The notes beneath the pieces were generated by a model. The model saw only the letters and a program-made list of their open reading frames with translations. It searched no databases and was not told the DNA's origin. A stretch of DNA of 64,000 nt. Origin: Isoetes taiwanensis. Its lineage: Eukaryota; Streptophyta; Lycopodiopsida; Isoetales; Isoetaceae. Below, piece by piece: positions 24,650 to 36,499 of this stretch (its first letter is position 1; each line of letters opens with the position of its first letter). Where the stretch lies: NCBI GenBank assembly GCA_021234155.1, contig JAJEKV010000025.1:6783495-6847494 (forward strand), given 5' to 3'. Both the position numbers and the translations under genes were made by a program.

Positions 24650-26464
24650 GCGTTCAGGCGGCACCGGAAACTTCCAGACTCGCCGGATATGGTTTTTTAT
24701 TATTTCTTTTTTTGGCCGTTATCTTCCTTATAAAGTTTTATTCCCTTTATAAATGCTTGTGCCATTTTATTTTCTTGGTCCTGGGCCACATTAGGGCCCA
24801 AATTGATATCTTCTAAACAAACAAGAAACATTAGTACCCCTAGGGCCGAAATTGGTATATCTCTTTCAATGGAGAAGAAATATTAGAGGAAAAATTTGGG
24901 CCCAAATTGGTATTTTATTATCTTTCAACAAAGAAGAACCATTAGGGCCCAAGTGGAGGCTAAGAGTTTGGCCCCCCATTCTCTGGCTTCGTGTCAACAA
25001 CATTGTCCTCTCTTTTCAACCACCCGCGTCGAATCTTGTCCCTTGTATCATCCATTTTGTTTTCAATTCTACTGTTGAAGCTGTCCCAGACTAACCATGT
25101 AGGATGTCGATTGGATCAGCTCTACCAACCCCCTAGCTTTTTCTTCCTTCAATGTGTTCCATTTGCTAATTTTTTCTGCATGGAGCTGTACGCGTGTCAA
25201 CCCGTCTTTTCCGCTCTCGTGCCCATATCCTTTCTTATCCATTCTGGATACAACAATTCTACATGTGGTAAATCTGAAATCTACTGTCATTCAATTGTAC
25301 GCACAGAGATGAGCCTCAAAATCTGCCAAATATCTCATCTATATCCTTTGGTGAGGTAATGATTTCCATATCTTACGAGGAGAGTGCATTGTCTCTAATG
25401 AAGGAGAGAACAATCCATTTCTTATATGGGATGATTGAAAAGCTCTAACATTAGTAGATAAAATTGGTGATTTGAATTGCACTTCTACATTGTTAAGATT
25501 GTGTAAGGGAGGTTCTACCTAATTTGAATGTACAGCTTGCCCGACTAACAGTATATTGTGCATGCAAGGTACTATGCTACCTTTTATATGCCATCCTTGC
25601 CAGCCAAACAAACAATTCCCAACACTGTATAAGCAAATCTCCTTACATGAATAAAAAAATGTTCAATTCATGAATCTAAAAGGCAATTTTTTAGGCATTG
25701 CGCGAACCCAACTCTCTATGCATTCATCTCTTATGTGCTAACTGTCACTTTTTTTCCATAGGTGATTATGCATGCCATGATCATTCAAAATCTATAAGCC
25801 TTGTAATGAAAATAATATAGTGTCATGTTGTTATTGCTCAAGTCACATGAAATTTATGTTGATCAACTTTGCCTACATAACACTACGAATATGATTCTAC
25901 CTAATCCACCTAATTTGAACATATGAATTGGCTAGGGTGGCATGTTATGCATGTGGAGTACATCGTACTTCATCTCTGGGTTTATAATGGGACTAAAATA
26001 CATCATTATGATAACAATCGTTCGAAGAGATGATGCTATAAGCATTAACTTCAAATACTCACAAGTTTCAAATCTATTGTTCTTTTATGTGGTTGCTACA
26101 AGAAATCAAGCTATTTGTGTTGATCTCTGGATTACTTATCAACATAAATATATGGCATGCTCTTCAGTTAGTTTCCACTTTAGTCTTACTTTGTATGCCT
26201 TTCTAAAACTAAGAAACGTGCTAATTGCAAGAAGGGCATCCTATTATAGCCATATTAGTTCTTCTATTGAAGCTTTGCTTAGGTTAGTAGATTTAGATCA
26301 TATTCTTATAAGCTCCTTGTTCCATAAGATAGTAGAGTCTTAGCATCCACTGAGCTACAAAAGGTTTATGGAACAATACAATAAGCAAGGCATTAAGTAA
26401 AAAAACAAACAGACAAGGGGTTGAGACCCAGTCATAAAGCAAAATGAAATAAAATAGGGTAAAT
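24650..26464. other. Upstream intergenic DNA, no gene recognised
   Basis: Contains 'GGGCCCAAATTGGTAT'-type motifs repeated at about 24,797, 24,898 and 24,935, which suggests a small decayed repeat. Open frames up to 133 codons (25,942-26,343) show no domain. The solo LTR that follows starts at 26,465. Confidence 0.35.
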
Positions 26465-28044
26465 TGTGGCGTTCACGCGTATTTATCACGGTCTAAATCC
26501 GCGCATTCATAAGGACATGTACAAATACACGTCCACCCCTCTAAAGGTGCAGCACCATGGGGAATGCAGGAACTTAATTGTAACCATGGGGGTTACTCTT
26601 AAAGAGATTAAATTAGCTATGCTAATTTAATACATTAAAAGATAATAACTTAATTAGGCTAATTCTTGTTTGGGGAGGCGCCACACCTTTGTCGATTGGT
26701 GACATAGAGGGGTTGCCAAGTTAGGATACCAACTTGGCCCTATCCTGTGATTGACTCACGAGGATGCGACCAAGGAAGGCCGGGGTATGCATCATACACC
26801 GGCCAGAGAGCCACCATACGATTAGATCCACAGCCAGATCAGCATTTGAATTCTCAGCTCCCGGAGATGGAAAGCCCCCATGGAAGCAGTCCGTACGGAG
26901 TGGTGGGTAGCTATGTGGATTCTAGATAGCGGCTTGATTGGTAGTAGTTTCTCACGATTTCTCTTTGTGATTCAATCTTGAAACTAACCCTTGATTGTAC
27001 AAGCAAGTTCTCTTTATATTCAATTACGGTTCTTACTCACGGAAAGGATGGATTGTTGGATTCTTTGTTTAATCGACTCTGAAGCGGGGGATGCGAGAGT
27101 GAGACCTGCGGCGGAGTGTATTGTAGTTTGCTCTAGATGGCATGCAGCGTAGAGTCCCATTATGTCGGCTGTGCACAGGCGGGTCCTAGATACTATGAGT
27201 GCAGCCCAGCACCGGACAAGGAACAGTGGTGACATGAGGGGTGGGAACACTTGCGGGCATACAAGGCTCTGAGACTCCCTCTGATGGGCTAGGCCCACGA
27301 TAGCCGGTCCGTAGAGGGCGGGTATGGAGTCGACACTCACACAGGTGTAGAGGTGTGATCCGTATGGAGCACCTTGCACTGAGTAGATTTAGGGTGAGTA
27401 AGTGAGTGCGGATCACGAGAGTGTGTCGCGACACGTATTCTCTAGCTCACCCATGGAGTGCAGTGATTGGAAGGGGGCGGCTTCCACGACCTGCCTCATC
27501 GGACCGGGGTCATGAACATGGAGTGGGCTCAAGGGTGATCCCTTGAACACAGCGTCTCCAGGAAGGCTATAGCGAAGCCATAGCATGAATTGACCCCATG
27601 CACTTAGCAAAGTGTGCGGGAGGGATGGAGTGGACAACCCCTAGCCCGATGTTTTAATGCGGGGGCCAGCGCCATGCCAAGACTTCGGTCGCGATCTCGA
27701 GCCCGGTAGCATTCGGTCAATCCTCAGGTGGTAGGGTAGGCAGGGTTTTGAAGCGTTTTCTTGAGATTAGATGCATATTCTATGCGTTGGTATTTTGGAT
27801 GGATCGCCACCCGCCATTGTGGTGATTTATTTATGTATATTAGATGCTGTGTGCACTATACTTGTGCTTCAGCGGTAGAGTCCATTGAAGAAGCGTGGGC
27901 GAATGACCCCTTAAATTGTCCTTCTTGGGCCTCATTCCATAGATGGCCCGAAATAGGCGGAAATTTTGCTCATGATGATATGATAGCCATGGGAAAAGTC
28001 ACGTATATATGCATTAAAGTGCGTATATAATAGGAGGCGTCACA
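26465..28044 (+). repeat. Solo LTR, 1,580 bp, with near-matching target duplication
   Basis: Starts TGTGGCGTTC and ends GGAGGCGTCACA, an imperfect terminal inverted repeat. The five flanking bases are TAAAT on the left and CAAAT on the right, a 4/5 match expected of an old 5-bp target duplication. Internally it shares the family's landmark AAAGTGTGC...GGATGGAGTGGAC (about 27,610-27,635) and GATTTAGG...GAGTAAGT with seven other LTR copies in the window. Neither a primer-binding site nor internal coding sequence adjoins it, hence a solo LTR formed by LTR-LTR recombination. Confidence 0.7.
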
Positions 28045-28059
28045 CAAATAATCAAAAGA

Positions 28060-31000
28060 AAATATTGAATTGAATTGAATTGAAATATTTTAACGTCATC
28101 AACAACTCTTCGAGCCCTATGACTAACGGTTCATGGTGTGAGCACAGCTTCAAACACCAGAGCTTAAGTTGTATATTTTTGCAGGCGACTGATAGCATAG
28201 TCACATATTCAAGGAGGAGGTGTAAAAAACATGTCCCCTCCCCCCTCTCCGCAGAGTGTGGATGGAAAAACATCACCTCGCTCATCTCTGTACACCCGGC
28301 TATATCCACCTCATGCCGCCCTCCTCAATAAAAGGCGACATTGATCCTCCATGCTATTTAGTTGATTCCCTTATATCTTCGTTCATGTTCCTCCAAGATT
28401 TTCCTTAGTGCTACTGCCGTCTAGACTGCATTCCCGATGTCCCTTGTCCCTTTATCTATTGATATTACCCAATCCACCTGAAACTATTTCTATCTTATAC
28501 CTGTATAAGTTGGCCATCTGCTCCATACATGCCTCTCATCCTCAATTTCTGCCCAGCCTGTTTCTCCTCGGTATCATGGGCCTTTTCCATCTCCTTGTCT
28601 CTATCCGCAGCCTTTTGTTCCCTGTTCTAAATCTGCAGAGTATTATCCTAGTTGATTTTGTTTGGTTGTCATATGTACATACCATCTGCCCTATGCTGCC
28701 TCCGGATTCGTGATGTTCCAGTATAGTCCTAGTTTTTTGTCAGGTTGTATTTCAATCCATTTCCTCACCACTTATCCCTAAATTGAGACTTATCTCCTTG
28801 TAATATCTTGTTATCCACCTATGTGTACAAGTTACAGCCCATCTTCCTAGCTTAATCCTCCAGTGATATCCAACCTCCTTCCATCAGCCATCTCCTTTTA
28901 TGTTTCTATAGCTTGACGCACCAGTTTAAGCCCAGAGTGGTGAACTACATTCATGACTAAAAATGAAATTGATCTTTCTAGTCCTAATATCTCGAATGGT
29001 TGGATTCCTGTCTCAAGAAGCACTATTGTTGCCGGTTAGAGCTCTTTATCCCCAAATCCCTGCATTGGAGGTGCTTTATTATCTTCTCAGCTTTGAGCCA
29101 TTTATTGCGGATGTACTGAACCCCTAGACTTCAACCCCATGTAACATTGTTGGTATCGCTGTCATTTTAGATATTTGTGTTTTTATCCCCAAATCTGTTA
29201 TAATGTGCTCTTATATACTGATTGCATCCCATAATAGTTTTTTATTGCTATCTGCCATCTTTTTTCCAACCCTTGCTTCCATGTTCTCTTTATTCCTGTA
29301 TTGCATCCTAGGTATTTGTATTCCTGTACTTTATCTACTGCTTGCCCTAGGTACCTAACTACCTCCTTCCTCTTGCCAGTTTTTGCAAAACTGACAATCT
29401 TTATTTATTCTATATTCATCATTATCCCTGTTCTTGTTCGGAATTCCTTCAATATGTCCAATATGTATTCTAGTTCTTCATTGTCTGTTGTCATGATAAT
29501 TAAGTCATCTGCATATAATATGTTCGATAGTCTACTCTCCCCTGCGTCTTATGAAATCCCCTATTGTGTCTATAAACAACCCAAATATTTTTGGGGACAA
29601 TAGGCAATCCTGCTTTACTGCTATGTCACAATCAATCCCTTCATCACATATACTCATTTTTACTTCCACTTTTTCATATAGTCCTGCTATTGCTATTAAT
29701 AGATCATGTGGTAGGTCTAATTGTTGTAACCTCTGCAACAATTTCCCTCACGGTATAGTATGAAATGCTTTCTTGAAGTCCAAGAAGAAGTAATAGAGAT
29801 TCTTTCCCCTTGATTTTTTTTTTTCTATTGATATTCTTAGTATTGCGGGTAGTCACTATTGAATAATTATAGATTACGAGATCTTGCTTGTTAGGCCTAC
29901 CTATTTTACGTTTAAACACTCATTGTCGTCATTTGGATTCTATTCCCTTACTGTACCATTTTGCCATATCACTAATGACCATAATTGTTCGATAGTTCCT
30001 AGGATTAAGAGGATCTCTCCGCTTCAGTAGTGGGATGACTTGTTGCACTGCCAGCTCGATGGAAGCCCCTCCTTCAGGGCCACATTGAAGATTTTTGTTA
30101 CTACTGCAATTAGATCCTCATCTGCACATTTAAATATGTTAGTGGTGAACCCAGCAAATTTGGTGCTTTATTATTGATTAATTTATATAATGCTTTACCC
30201 AATTCTTCCTCTGTGAATTACTCTTTTACATTATCTATTGGTACTTAGATCCTTTACCTTTGAATAATATAGTTTTGCAGAAATTTTCCTTCACCCCTCA
30301 GTCCCGGGTCACCCTTTTGGCACCTCGTGCTTAGGCGTTTCGTGGATGTGTTTTGTTGGCATACTTTTCTTACGTAGTTCTTTAGTATATGCTCTCTTTT
30401 TACTTTTTATGAGTTTTAAGTATCTGATCTCAAGGTCTCTATATTTCTCTGACCCTACCAGAGCTTCGCCTCATCTTTTGCGCTTTTATATTCATGATCG
30501 AACCATTTCGCGCACCTGAATTTCCTCTTATTTTCCTTACCTCTGTGTATTCTGCCATATAATGAATCACATGCCTTTGTCATTATCTCATCCAGTTTCC
30601 TATTTACCTTCCAATTTTGTTTATACGAGCATTCTTTTCAATCTGTTATCTGAATGCCTCTATTTTGCTTGCATCCAGTTTATACCTTATATGTTATCAT
30701 CCTCCCCTTGTATAGTTTTTAGACTACTTATTTTGATAGTTATCCTTATTGGCTATGTGTTTTCTAAGTACTTGTCGTGTTCAACAACGATTTCTCTCAC
30801 TCGTCTACTTGATTTATATGATCCAAGAGTATGTAGTCGAGTATACTTTTCCCTGCATGAGTTTGGCATGTGTACCTCTTGACCCTCTCCATTTCCTTAC
30901 TCCATTTGCTATTACCATCCCTGACCCTGAGCATATGTCAATAGGATCTTCCCTTGCTTTTTCATTGTATTTGTCTTCTGAAATTCTTTCAAATCCCAGA

Positions 31001-31130
31001 TATCCTTCAATTCTACCTTCCCTTAGTTTTGTGATATTTACAAGTTTGGATTACCTTCCCAAAAAAATAAATAAAAAATTCATGATTCCAACAACCATCT
31101 CTCTGATCCTTACCTATTTAGGACTTCACT
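28060..31130 (-). pseudogene. LINE with YADD reverse transcriptase
   Basis: Long non-LTR element remnant on the minus strand. From high to low coordinates: VIPLLKRRDPLNPRNYRTI near 29,970-30,040; YFFLDFKKAFHTIP near 29,760-29,800; LDLPHDLLIAIAGLYEKV, then LLSPKIFGLFID (29,560-29,720); LSNILYADDLIIM near 29,500-29,530, a complete YADD box; KYLGCNTG near 29,280; IVLLETGIQPFE near 29,010-29,050. On the minus strand the element ends in (CAATT)n at 28,063-28,084, a plausible LINE 3' tail, directly beside the solo LTR. Stops and frameshifts are scattered, so it is inactive. Sequence above 30.3 kb should be the linker and endonuclease but is too decayed to mark. Confidence 0.78.
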
Positions 31131-31245
31131 GATTTGGACAAAATTGAATATCTGAGTTCAGTGGAATATTCTTCAGTTCCACCCTCTGAGAGTCTTACTT
31201 TGTAGAACATGGCATACTATTCTTATTTGTCCCCTTCCCCTTGAG

Positions 31246-32663
31246 TGTGATGCTCCCGGAATCTCTGATGCTCCCATCATTACCAAATCACGAAATTTCC
31301 TCCATAGGCTACAACACCATGGTAAGGCCCTCGCGTCATACTCGGACCACTTGGGATGGCCAAGTGTGGGGTGAGAGGCTATGGAGGTGTCATTGGAGTC
31401 CCCGTCCTCTATGGGAAATCCTGCTCTGTTGAGCTTATATATATACGTTAGCATACAACAATCATGCTAAAATATTATACCACCCGCGAAGGGTGGCCCA
31501 TCCATCATCATCAGCGAGAAAGTACAACCGTAATAGACGTATCTTAGCAGCTAGAACAGATACAAAGAAAGGGGTCAGCGGCGGAGCCTCAAGATAGTGA
31601 TATAACATGGCGTTGGTGGCATAAGACAATGGCTAGGGTAGTCCACTCCATCCGCCCTCCACATGCACACTTTGAAGATAGAAATTTGAATCATCTTTAT
31701 GGCGTGCTTGTAGCAGCCAGAAGGCGCAATCCCAAGGAATCACCCTATGGGACTACTCAGGGTTACATCTCCGGTCCAGATGAGGCGATTCAGGAGGCGC
31801 CTCCTCCACACAGGCATGGCCGGATCCACAGGTGTGCTTCTAGAGAACCGCGATGCCACATCGGCTGACCCCGCATCAGAGTACCCGACTTACTCCCCTA
31901 AAATCTAAAGGCCGACTCAACAGCCGTTGAGTCCAAGGCATCCATATAGGCCGCGTCTCCTGCCAGTGTCGGACCCATACGGCCCACACCGCAGGTGTGG
32001 CTATGACTAAATATTTACTATAGAGTCCTATAGTAGCTAAGCGAGGACCCACCAGATTCACCATCATACTTTCGTTATTTGGTGTTGAACCACATCATAA
32101 GCATTACTCCAACTTGGGTTAGCTCTTGTACACGGTAGCATTTACTAGGTTTTAAGGGTTCACAACTATGAACATCTCTATTTCTAGGCTGGCCTTTAGG
32201 TCTCTACCCTTAGCCCAGCAATACCACGGAGGGAGGCGAGAAAAAAGAATGTGGCCCATCAAAGCCATACTTCCTCCTAAAACAACATACTAAAGAGAAT
32301 TTAAATGTTCCATCTACTTCAAAAGAAGTGTTGGCGAAATAGAGGCTGCTTGTTCCTCCTCTCTTCCCACTTCAGTTTTAGGTAAAATGGGGGTAGGACC
32401 CTATTTCTCCACCAAAATAGCAAGTCCCTCTTGTATCGATTTAGGCGGTGGCACTTTCCATGCATTGGTGACATTTAGTGAGTATATACTCTGGTAGCAT
32501 AGTGGAGTTGAGTATACTAATAAAATCCCATAATTATCCATTAACTGTGCTTAGCTAACAAAATCCATTTTAAGTAACCCCAATTGACCTCTGATTTAGT
32601 TACATGTTGGTGGCGTGTCATGGTATGCATCATTATCACAGTATAAATACACGAAGCGTCACA
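31246..32663 (-). repeat. LTR copy A of the 1.5-kb family (minus orientation)
   Basis: Ends as read on the plus strand: TGTGATGCTCCCGG at 31,246 and GAAGCGTCACA at 32,663. Shares 'GTTAGCATACARCAATCATG', 'CGAAGGGTRGCCCATCCAT' and GTCCACTCCATCCGCCC with copy B at 41.7 kb. Flanking pentamers do not match (TTGAG / TTCTC). It could be the 3' LTR of the gypsy element whose pol lies at 33.4-36.5 kb on the same strand, but no clear polypurine tract separates them. Confidence 0.65.
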
Positions 32664-33449
32664 TTCTCTGGATTAATGTTGTCCTCGTATTAGGTTAGTA
32701 GAGATTAAATATGGAAAGATAACTCTTACTTATTAAAGTCCAGCAAAAGATTACATATCCGGTGATAGAGACGAGGTCCTTTAACAAACATAAGTAGTAA
32801 GAGCAGTAATACTCAAGAGTACACTCATAATATAAAATCTCAAAGACAAGAGTTGGCCTCGGGTTGAGGCCTAAGCTTCTTCTATGATCTATCGATGCGC
32901 CCTCTTGGCTGCGCAAAAAGTAAAGTATAATAAGGTGTTCTGAAATTAATTTAAGTGGTGGTTGAAGGGACCACCCCTTAAAGGAAAAGAAAAATATAAA
33001 TGCAAGAATCCTATCATGCCTAAGGCATGTGATGGCACTAAAGGGCCGGCATATTCCCATTAGTAGGGACGAATGCATCCTATCATGGTCCTGGTATTTA
33101 ATTCCTCACCTAAGATGTATGTAATCCTAACCCTAGCACGATCCACGTGGGACCTCTCTCCTTATGACCCTGTCAGGACCATAACACAATGCTTACCATT
33201 AAGGTTGGAGTTGATGTGACTTAAATGGTTTGACCACGGCATTCTTTCGCAAGTCCGGGTAAGTCTTATCCAAATACCTTTAGAACCCATGTTAGATATT
33301 ACGTGGGTAAGTGTTTCCCACTTAACCAAGTATTGCAAAATTTGAGTTCGGTTTTGTATAGCGTCAAAGGAGAGCTTGATGATCTAGCTGGTGGGTGTCT
33401 AGCGGTATTGAAGAACCTCTTACGGATCAGGATTATGCTTCTTGAGAGA

Positions 33450-36400
33450 CTTACGTGAAGCTTTATAGGATCTTTAAATGTCTTGGTAGATCAATCATTA
33501 GGCATGAGAACCTATCCTCTAGAGTTATCCCCGAAGAGGACGCCCATCTGGTGGCGCTTCTTACAACTACCAATCTTAAGTTTGCCTTGCTTAGCCTTGA
33601 TCTTTTGCCAAACCGAATCCAGACCTGAAATTCTCGGTCAATAGATGTCGATCGGCTTGTCCTCTTTCGCGGCTCTTGGTAACGTATATACACTTTGCCT
33701 ATAAAGTACTGCGCCGCCATGACGTAACTTCCACCTTAGAAGCTGGATTATACTGCATTAATGGGGTGAGGGCATTGATAGCCATAATTTATCATAAAGG
33801 AGATATCCTTGAGGACTCATTTGAGTCTTTATTTATAAGGCAAGCTCCACTATGAATTATTATAATCTACCCATTGGGGTGCTTGTTCCAGATGTAATTC
33901 ACGGCCAGTATATCTTGATTATCACGATTGATCTGGCGCTGTTTGACCATCTGTTTGTAGATGATAAGCTGTGCTCATAGCAAGCAGTTTGAATAGTACT
34001 GAAGAAATCTTTCGAATGCGTAACAAACTTAGGATCGATGCGATATAATGATGCGGGCATCCCATGAGCAGAAATACCTCCTTAGTAAACAACAAAGCGT
34101 CAATGCGATCCAGGTGAGTACGATATGGCTGACTGACTTAGAAAGTTTATTCGACCACCCTTTGTTAAGGCATCAAAGCCTTAAGGTCTTGTAGCCTCAC
34201 GATAAAATCCATGGTAATAACTTCCCATTTTGCATTGGGAACATCTAGGGATTCTGATTCCTGGAATATGCGCATTTACTTTCGGCCGTTTGTGAATCGG
34301 CATTTAGCGGTATACTCTAGCAATGTGCTTCTTACAATACTGGCAAAATAAATTTGGAAGCGGATTTTGAAATATGTCTTCATAAATCTTGCATGCCGGA
34401 TTATAGGGTACATTATTTGTATCATGGAGAATGAGTTTATGAACTCGGATGTCTGAGGGAACACATAATTTATCTTTTATAATACTTGAGTCGACTTGCT
34501 TCTTATAATGGCAGAAAGCCTCCCTTTCATATGCGATACGGCTTCCTCGGATAGACTCGCCATATTTCACGGAATTCTGGGTCTATGGGAAGAGTTTATT
34601 TGTATACCTTGCCAAACTGGCTAGAAAGCATGAATATGGCGACACAATGCGTTGAGTGACCAATGGATGTCGAGGAAGCGTCTTAACAACATTGTGCTTA
34701 CTTGACTTATAGATAACCTCAAAATCATATTCCTCAGAATTCCATCCAATATCTTTGTCTCAAATTGAGGTGGGGTTAGTGAAAATGTATTGGAGGCTTT
34801 GGTGATCGATATCAATTGGAATGCGCCTTCCAAGTAAATAATGCCGCCAAATCATAGAACTTACGCCTGACGTGAGCAATTCTGGTCATGCATGGAATTG
34901 TCGTACATTTCGCATCATTCATCTTTCTAGAATCATATCGCGATAACTTCGTCCCTTTTGCATTAACTGCATAGCCGGTAGCTATTTTACACTAGCATCG
35001 TGGCAATCCACTTATCCTTAGAGATGCGGCAAGGTAGAGGCTGGGGCGTTGTCAAAAGCATCAGCCAATGGCGGAATCGACTTGAACTTTGTCTTTCTAA
35101 TGTGCCATCCAATCCTAACCTTTTCATGCTTGGTTAGGTCCTTAAGGCGAGCAGCAAAGTCTTTGACAAACTTCGCGGTAATGTAGAGCCAAGCCTAGAA
35201 ACGCAAACCCTCGACACAATGATTTGGAAATGGTAATCCCTATCTTTGCTTCAATTTTAAATTTGGATCTATGGCTATCCTTAGTAGACACAATATGTCC
35301 CGGGTAATCAACCTTAGTGATTTACAGCAAACACTTGGAGAACTTGGCATCACGGTTAATTGCGGCTTCGAGTTTCTATAAGGCCAACCCGAAGATGCCA
35401 TTCGTGGATCCTCTAAGGTTTTTCTGTATCTGAGGATGCCATCAAGAATACTTGATGACGAAATCCAAAAGTAAAGATATTCCGCGGAAGACATCATTCA
35501 TCAGTGGTAGGGGCATTAATCAAGCGAATGGCATCCTGATGAACTCATAATGCCCTTACATGGCATCCGGAAAGCATACTTATGAATACCATCCTCCTTG
35601 ATTAGTATCGATGATATATCCCCAAACGAAGATCAATTTTAAGTAAAATACTTAGCCTGCAACTAATCAATCAGTTATGCGGCCGCCAATAAAGCATCTT
35701 AGATTTTAATAGTATGCTTATTGATTCTGTCGATGTCGATACACATTCTCAAGTGCCATCCTTCTTCTTGGCGAATAGTATGGGGCCCCAAAAGGCGACA
35801 CACTAGATTGAATAAGTCTAATTTGAGCTCTTGCAAAGCGCTAGCAAGCTCTGTTAATTGAGAATTACTCATTAGATATGGAGCCTTACTAGTGGGCTTA
35901 TCCGGTTCAAAAGGTAATCTCACATTCCATGCCTCTAAATGGTGGCAATCGGTGAATTTCTTTAGGAAAAATCTTGGTACTCCCAGAAGAACAAAGCTGC
36001 GCACTATTCTTTGGAGCAAGGTGTCAAGTACCGTCTGTTTGAACAGCTACTCTGAGGGCAAGTCGAACCATACCAATAATCACGAGACTTCTTGATAGCC
36101 TTATGCTGCATAAATGGGAACAACGGTTTATACTTGCTATGGTCACTTTCGGGCTCGGATTGGATGCATTAAAGGTAACTAAACTACTGCATAATCAATG
36201 TTGGCCTTGTGACAGCAGGAACTCCATCCCACAATGAGATCATAGCGACCAATATCCATTATCTCCTCCTAGAATAGCAGTGCTCACGGCAGCTGAATAT
36301 TCAAGTGATGTATGAGCCAGGTGTGTGGCGTGCAACCCACTATTAGCGTAGCTGGGCGTGGCTTGGACTTCAAAGGGAGTGGTTGCAGCCTCTGCCACAG

Positions 36401-36490
36401 GAGATACAAATTGTGTGTGTCTTTGCGCGCGGTGTCCATGAGGATAATGAAAGGTTTACAATCTACTTGGCCAACCATGGAAAAGCCGAG
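33450..36490 (-). pseudogene. Ty3/gypsy pol (protease-RT-integrase), degenerate
   Basis: Domain order on the minus strand is PR, RT, IN, the Ty3/gypsy pattern. Protease: FIILMDTARKDTHN (family 'LIDSGxTHNF', Ser/Gly altered) near 36,440, then GRYDLIVGW near 36,250. RT: PYLMSNSQLTEL, then EGWHLRMCIDIDRINKHTIK (35,699-35,890; 'DGSLRMCIDYRALNKxTIK'), and after a shift DAKFSKCL, then GHIVS near 35,300. Integrase: HKLILHD...CKIYEDI and CQYCKKHIARVYR (34,304-34,460, HHCC region), then a core remnant with LHGMPAS near 34,050. Stops and shifts are frequent; the DD(35)E triad and YxDD are not intact. The family call is firm and inactivity is certain. Confidence 0.75.
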
Positions 36491-36499
36491 AAGTGATGG

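Noticed and set aside
25942..26343. 133-codon plus-strand frame
   Set aside because: AT-rich, no motif; length alone is not convincing in this composition.
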